Assembly (NCBI GenBank): GCA_020746105.1
Contig: CM036658.1
Coordinates: forward strand, 32,823,099 to 32,887,098
Direction of reading: 5' to 3'
Length of the DNA stretch: 64,000 nucleotides
Source: Trogon surrucura
Lineage: Eukaryota > Chordata > Aves > Trogoniformes > Trogonidae
In this document: positions 61,001 through 64,000 of the stretch, piece after piece
Layout of the letters: every line of letters begins with the position of its first letter
How positions within the stretch are numbered: position 1 is the first letter of the stretch
The notes under the pieces: model-generated
Databases searched by the model: none
Seen by the model: the letters and a program-made list of their open reading frames with translations, nothing else
What the model was told of the DNA's origin: nothing
Made by a program: the position numbers and the translations under genes

Positions 61001-63080
61001 AAGAAGAAAACTACAATGCAGACTGGCATTTGGATTACAGGAAAAGCCTTAAATAGGGTTTATGGTCCACTAAAAAACCAAGTACATGTAATGCTCTTGC
61101 GCTACAAAATGTACATAGAAAGCGTGTGTTTGATATGTTGAGAAATCAAGACCACAAATAGCAGTTTATGATGCAATGTTAACACTAGAGAAAAAATTAA
61201 ATTTTCATGGATTCCTTAATCACCAAGTTACTCAAAAAGAAAACAAAGGTCTAAACAGGTATTCTCTTCTCCTCTTCTACTATAGCCTTCCCAAAGAAGG
61301 TAAATAAATCACAAGAAGAGATGTTCTTCAGATCATTCACATTTTCTTTGAGCAGTAGGAGGCCTGCCCAACTAGAAATTAAAATGTTTTGTAGCCTGTA
61401 CCTACATGGCTATGAACATCACAAATGACTATTAATTCTGTACCAGAACTGAATCATTTGTTTGGTATATCATAACTCATCCCTTTAGTTAATGAGAATA
61501 ATGTAAATAAACAAAAAGAACAGGGTAACTTTTAGGTAACTTGCTTAAATAGTGCTTTGCATTAATGCTTGGATGGCAAGAGAGAGAACACTTTGCTCCC
61601 AAAGAGAAGAAACTATATCTAAGAAGTATCAGACAAAAATATTACAAACAAATTTGAAAGTGGTAAGAAAAGATAACTGGTTTCTTTTTTTGTAGTTTAT
61701 TTACCCAATTCTTTCAAATACTTCAGTACACAGAGTTAGTATACAGAAACTGTTACGGTCTTTGGGTACATTGCAAACTATGAAGTGATATGTGGCCCAA
61801 AAAAGAAAAAAACAACAACAACCAAACAAATTGAAATAACTCTGGAACTGAGCAGCAGGAGGAAAGACAGAATTGTGGTCTCTGTCTTAACTACCTTTTG
61901 TCAAACAGCTGCAATTTTTTTTTAAAGGCTCCAAGCAGCTTCTGTCTTTCACTTACAGAATTCAAGCCAGCAGTTCCCAGCTTAAAATCAATTCCCACAA
62001 CCTAACAATAAAATCACCACTGGATTTTAGTTTTAAAATCAATAAAATGATAAAATCAGGAATAATCCCAATCAGGATATAGCTAAGCATTAACTGCTTC
62101 TGCACACAGAAAATTTAGGCATTAACACATTACCTTGCTATAATCAGAAACTTCTGTAATTACAATATTTAACAGACTATGATAATCTCTACGTTTAGAC
62201 TGCATATCATGAGCTTATTCCATCAATTAAGACCCTTTTTTCCTAGAAGGTAGCTTTGTAACTATTTACTCTTGATGTCTAGTATCTCAAAACAAAACAC
62301 TTGTCCATTTCAGAAATTCTTCCCTTCAACTAAATTAAGACCACATTAACAAAAAAAAAAAAAACAAAAACACGAAGAGTATTTTTTTGGTGTCTTTTCT
62401 AGAGACAGACAACCTAAGTCTGGCTTTCCTCCTACCTTACTCAACTTATTAATAAAAAGAGTGTTAGCATATTTTAAACCTTTCTTTTTCTTCCTAGTTT
62501 ATATAGCAAGGCTGAACACCAATAAAAAGGCTGTCCACTCAAACTTTAGGAGCTCAAGAGAAAATACAAGCTAAAAAATATTTTTATTTCCCCAGTGGGT
62601 ATGGCAAATGTCAATGCCTTTTCAAGCAAAGCCAGAAATATTAAGCTTGATTACAGGGGACCTGGCTAGGTATTATCTGCCTGTTTCTTCCCCATCTTGT
62701 GTCTGAAACACCTAGATGGCACTGCTGTCAGTTACAGTACTCGAAAAAATCAGTTTTATTGCCTAACTCATTTTGATAGAGAGAGAGATATATATATATA
62801 TATATGCATGCTTCAGTCAGCAAAGAATATGTATATCTGATGCAACATGGTATTATTCTTTCTGCATTAAAATACCTCACATTACATAGTGTTTACATTA
62901 CAAGTGTAAAAACAGCTATATTACAATCAGCTGTAATAATATTTGCTAGTAAATAGTATAAGGCATTTACGTGAAATTTGATACTTACAATCCTCCTTCT
63001 AGGAAATTACAGACATTTTCATCACGTTTCGATACTAAATGGAAAGTTTCTCTGATAATTTGTTGCTGTGTATCTTCACT
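33949..63080 (-). CDS. AP3S1: AP-3 adaptor complex subunit sigma-1, exons 2-6 (5' partial)
   Basis: AP3S1 is the small sigma subunit of the heterotetrameric AP-3 adaptor. AP-3 sorts cargo from endosomes and the trans-Golgi to lysosomes and lysosome-related organelles. The joined coding sequence is 62989-63080, 60471-60582, 53622-53693, 42860-42967 and 33949-34077, read on the minus strand. It gives 170 residues from [15 protein letters not shown] to the C-terminal VPNLPSFK, then TAA. The family is about 193 residues, so only about 23 N-terminal codons are missing; they lie beyond the right edge. Stretches such as [19 protein letters not shown] belong to the sigma longin-like fold. The C-terminal tail ([17 protein letters not shown], then [18 protein letters not shown]) and [13 protein letters not shown] match sigma-1 (sigma-3A) rather than AP3S2, which as I recall has FHMDKVHYIL and a different ending. 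The frame is intact, so it looks functional. Confidence 0.97.
34078..42859 (-). other. AP3S1: AP3S1 intron between exon 5 and the terminal exon
   Basis: An 8.8-kb AT-rich intron with GT-AG ends. Apart from a TA dinucleotide array (34536-34566) and short A or T runs, I recognise no mobile element, RNA gene or other exon. The lack of CR1 sequence here contrasts with the next intron. Confidence 0.85.
34536..34566 (+). repeat. (TA)n microsatellite
   Basis: About 31 bp of TA dinucleotides with one G interruption, inside an AP3S1 intron. Confidence 0.95.
42860..42967 (-). CDS. AP3S1: AP3S1 exon 5 (108 nt, symmetric phase 0)
   Basis: This exon encodes 36 codons, from [19 protein letters not shown] through [17 protein letters not shown]. 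This is the last helical part of the sigma fold and is highly conserved in AP-3 sigma chains. The acceptor is CTTTTTTAG and the donor is GTAAGAG. Both ends are phase 0. Confidence 0.97.
43217..43394 (+). mobile_element. tRNA-Ile-derived SINE with CR1 tail (TguSINE1-like)
   Basis: The head (43217-43292) aligns to tRNA-Ile along its whole length. It starts GGGCCAGTTTAGCTCACTTG, has an anticodon-arm region GGTGCCGAAACACC, and ends GTCACGGTTTTGATTCCCG then TTTGGTCC. An A-box-like TAGCTCACTTG (43226-43236) and a B-box-like GGTTTTGATTCC (43269-43280) would be the RNA polymerase III promoter. The body from about 43300 is a CR1 3' end finishing GGCCATTCTATGATTCT. SINEs of this build, moved by CR1 machinery, are known from passerine birds. 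The tRNA part is too altered to be a working tRNA. Confidence 0.88.
44403..45562 (+). mobile_element. CR1 LINE, RT domain to 3' region
   Basis: A 1.16-kb 5'-truncated CR1, antisense to AP3S1. RT motifs include a degenerate [15 protein letters not shown] (44410-44460), [20 protein letters not shown] (44591-44650) and [11 protein letters not shown]. In the last, the catalytic ADD motif has become [23 protein letters not shown] (44787 on) and [19 protein letters not shown] follow. The 3' region runs through GAACAGGCTGCCCAAGGAAG to CTTTTCCAACCTGAATGCTT at about 45545. Frameshifts make it non-functional. Confidence 0.92.
46545..46855 (+). mobile_element. Older CR1 fragment, left half (interrupted)
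   Basis: [23 protein letters not shown] coding (46580-46640) is the RT C-terminus of an old CR1. It continues into 3' sequence resembling CCTAACAGCAGCCTCCNGTGCCTACAA and GGCTCTTCACAGCAG of some CR1 subfamilies. It stops where the younger CR1 begins near 46855. Its missing 3' part appears to resume at 48846. Confidence 0.7.
46856..48845 (+). mobile_element. CR1 LINE, linker and RT to complete 3' end
   Basis: About 2.0 kb, the longest copy here. It starts in the linker ([20 protein letters not shown], then [11 protein letters not shown]) and runs through [20 protein letters not shown]. The RT frame at 47576-48202 has [40 protein letters not shown] and [20 protein letters not shown]. In [10 protein letters not shown] the usual catalytic FADD has become FANS. 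A second frame (48043-48492) carries the RT C-terminus. It ends with intact ATTCTATGATTCTATGATTC repeats at 48827-48846. Frameshifts and the lost catalytic pair make it inactive. Confidence 0.92.
48846..48945 (+). mobile_element. Older CR1 fragment, right half
   Basis: GTGGCACAGGTTGCCCAGCA, then GCTGTGCAGG, is the CR1 motif CTGGAACAGGTTGCCCAGAGA in decayed form. It lies immediately after the end of the younger CR1 and in the same orientation as the fragment at 46545-46855. It is read as the continuation of that older element. Confidence 0.6.
49884..49938 (+). mobile_element. Short CR1 3' end
   Basis: GGAACTAGACTGCATGGCCT, CCAGAGG and then ATTCTATGATTCTAAG is a CR1 3' terminus in plus orientation. 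The CCCTTCCAACC box has been deleted. Confidence 0.7.
50004..50181 (+). mobile_element. Tc1/mariner-like DNA transposon end, copy 1
   Basis: On the minus strand the element begins CAGTTGCAAGAAAAAGTATT right after TA (50182-50183), the classic Tc1 terminal inverted repeat next to its TA target. The interior (AGTGTTCCATAAAGACATGC, TTTTGTGTTATTATTTTAGG) matches copy 2 at about 59045-59219. I recall the order AATAAAGACATG...TTATTA...GGTTCACATACTTTTTCTTG from 3' ends of vertebrate Tc1-like elements. No transposase is left. The left side ends abruptly at about 50004. Confidence 0.65.
53367..53446 (+). repeat. 80-bp direct repeat, copy A
   Basis: Begins TTAGTAATCACTTCAGGTGC and ends CACCCACACAT. 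It matches copy B (55341-55420) at 78 of 80 positions. The two differences are a T/C at 53424 versus 55398 and a C/A in the CACCCACAC segment. Flanks are unrelated. It lies 175 bp downstream (in gene sense) of AP3S1 exon 4. Confidence 0.95.
53622..53693 (-). CDS. AP3S1: AP3S1 exon 4 (72 nt, symmetric phase 0)
   Basis: This exon encodes 24 codons, [20 protein letters not shown] then HVDK. The acceptor is TTTGCAG and the donor is GTACTG. Both boundaries are phase 0 and the length is a multiple of three, so losing or skipping it would keep the frame while removing part of the sigma fold. Almost identical 80-bp direct repeats lie on either side, at 53367-53446 and 55341-55420. Confidence 0.97.
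55341..55420 (+). repeat. 80-bp direct repeat, copy B
   Basis: Partner of copy A, same orientation, starts 1974 bp apart, on the other side of AP3S1 exon 4. It has no recognisable element features such as inverted ends, a tail or a target duplication. Confidence 0.95.
55598..55648 (+). repeat. A-rich tract
   Basis: Runs of 8-10 A separated by single G, C or GGG. Read on the gene strand it is a T-rich tract within the intron. Confidence 0.9.
58165..58215 (+). mobile_element. Possible ancient CR1 3' end
   Basis: AGGTTAGACTAGTTGACCTA followed by GTCTTTCCTATCC resembles the CR1 box GGTTGGACTAGATGACCT...GTCCCTTCCAACC, but it is heavily decayed and lacks the terminal repeats. Confidence 0.3.
58960..59219 (+). 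mobile_element. Tc1/mariner-like DNA transposon end, copy 2
   Basis: It shares about 175 bp with copy 1 in the same orientation, with scattered substitutions and small gaps. It ends GGTTCACATACTTTTTCTTG then CAACTG, followed by TA (59220-59221). It extends further left than copy 1: ACACCTGACTCTGATTAGCT and GGGTTCACTTATTTTTTCCA look like the post-transposase region of Tc1-like elements. There is no coding sequence. Being partial and diverged, both copies look old. Confidence 0.65.
59390..59960 (+). mobile_element. LTR-like patch in AP3S1 intron
   Basis: This GC-richer patch stands out from the AT-rich intron. It has a TATAAA at 59468-59473, an ATTAAA polyadenylation signal at 59811-59816, and then a T-rich stretch and a pyrimidine tract (CTCTTTCTCCTCTCCTCTC, about 59877-59895) ending in CCCAACCCCAGTGCAG. 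The order matches an LTR read on the plus strand. I could not find convincing TG/CA ends or a target duplication, so the limits are approximate and the call is tentative. Confidence 0.35.
60471..60582 (-). CDS. AP3S1: AP3S1 exon 3 (112 nt)
   Basis: This exon supplies the last base of the split Leu codon and then 37 codons, from [19 protein letters not shown] to GILDLIQ. It covers the core of the sigma longin domain. The acceptor is CCTGTTTAG and the donor is GTAAGTATG right after the CAA (Gln) codon. It ends in phase 0. Confidence 0.97.
60583..62988 (-). other. AP3S1: AP3S1 intron between exons 2 and 3
   Basis: A 2.4-kb AT-rich intron with GT-AG ends. It contains a GA/TA dinucleotide array (62777-62805). 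I see nothing else in it. Confidence 0.85.
62777..62805 (+). repeat. (GA)n(TA)n microsatellite
   Basis: Short GA units switching to TA units, inside an AP3S1 intron. Confidence 0.9.
62989..63080 (-). CDS. AP3S1: AP3S1 exon 2 (92 nt)
   Basis: This exon encodes 30 residues from [15 protein letters not shown] to NVCNFLEGG, plus the first two bases of the next Leu codon. The acceptor reads TCTTTTGTAG just upstream (63081 and above on the plus strand). The donor is GTAAGTAT (62981-62988). The split codon TT|A joins cleanly to exon 3. The preceding exon, with the initiator Met, is not in the window. Confidence 0.96.
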
Positions 63081-64000
63081 CTACAAAAGAAAACATATTT
63101 TGCTATCAAGCTAAAATGAATTAACGACACACAGCACACAGAACTAATAAATAGAACACAAAGTGTATTGGCACCCTCAAACTATCTACTTCTGAAGTCT
63201 TAAATCTACCAGTTAATAAGCTGCATGTTGGTTTTGTCATTCCAAAACAAAAAAAGGACATTTTTACAAGCTGCAGAAAAACACATTACTGAGAAACAAT
63301 TGTGAAAAAAGTGATTGCTTTTAAGAAACTTCTAAAAATAGTTTATTTGAGTAAACAGGATGTCTTCTCAAGTATTCTAAGTTTTTTGTATCTCCACCAT
63401 ACTCTGAATTGCTACATACATGCTTTGAAACTAATTTCACACATGAACAAGACAGAACACAAGGTCTTAAAAGCTTGAAGGGGATGGGGAAGGTAAAAAT
63501 CTCATAATACGTAACAAAAATAGCTTAAATACAACAGCATCATAAGCAACGTTTTCCTAAGCCACTAACTTGCTTCCTAGCAGATCAGAAACATCACTTC
63601 CGAATCCAAATTCACTTGACTCTTCCTGAGTCCACAGTGAGACCCCACTGTTTCCACACACTTGCTTTTGCTTCTGTAAGAGCCGATTCATTTTTAACAA
63701 GTCTATAGTAAAAAAAAAATTTAAAAAAATACAGTGCCTAAAATCCTGTGTTTGTTTTGTAGCACAGAACTGTAAAGTTATTAAGCACAGACAGCCCTCA
63801 AGAATACCCAAGCATGCATGCCAGCACTATAAAGTACTGCATAAACAAACTCTGAGCAAAACTGGTGCACGTGTCTTAGAATTGACTTCAGCTAGAACAG
63901 TGCAAAACCCTGCATGACTGCTAAGAGCCTAGCATCTGTGTGGTTTACCTTAAATTCATGTCTTATTTTACAAACAACCTCAAGAATCCACAAAGAGATC
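63081..64000 (-). other. AP3S1: Part of AP3S1 first intron
   Basis: The intron upstream of exon 2 runs off the right edge. No start exon, CpG-rich promoter or repeat is seen here, so the promoter lies outside the window. Confidence 0.8.

Noticed and set aside
33949..63080. AP3S2 instead of AP3S1
   Set aside because: The exon 4-5 junction ([12 protein letters not shown]) and C-terminal residues fit AP3S1; AP3S2 differs at these positions.

Overview
The window is vertebrate nuclear DNA, almost certainly from a bird and probably a songbird (passerine). Three things point there: many CR1 retrotransposon fragments in both orientations, solo endogenous-retrovirus LTRs, and a tRNA-Ile-derived SINE that ends in a CR1 tail, a type known from passerines (TguSINE1-like). 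Nothing looks bacterial, and there are no operons or CRISPR arrays.

One protein-coding gene can be identified. It is AP3S1, the sigma-1 subunit of the AP-3 adaptor complex, on the minus strand. Five exons lie in the window (62989-63080, 60471-60582, 53622-53693, 42860-42967, 33949-34077). They encode the last 170 of an expected 193 residues with no frameshift or internal stop. Every splice junction is GT-AG and the phases agree. The first exon (about 23 codons) and the promoter lie beyond the right edge. The 3'UTR runs left from 33948, with possible polyadenylation signals near 33.50, 33.45 and 32.80 kb.

Layout: 1-30 kb is intergenic or unassigned DNA carrying CR1 copies (4.7-6.06, 7.5-8.07, 17.58-19.13 and 21.15-23.1 kb), a solo LTR with an exact 5-bp target duplication (3266-4055), a second probable LTR (about 29.4-30.09 kb) and several microsatellites. 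From 30.1 to 32.8 kb nothing is recognised. From 32.8 kb to the right edge lies AP3S1. Its 10.7-kb intron (42968-53621) holds a cluster of insertions: the SINE, two CR1 loci (one CR1 inserted inside an older one), a short CR1 tail and a Tc1-like fragment. The next intron upstream holds a second Tc1-like fragment and an LTR-like patch. An almost identical 80-bp sequence lies on both sides of the 72-nt exon.

No new multigene system was found. The most interesting points are the SINE together with a CR1 carrying the matching 3' tail, the paired Tc1-like ends, the 80-bp direct repeat around an in-frame exon, and a CR1 whose reverse-transcriptase region is replaced by a perfect 60-bp GGGGA array. 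All identifications come from reading motifs and from memory of the families. No database search was run.
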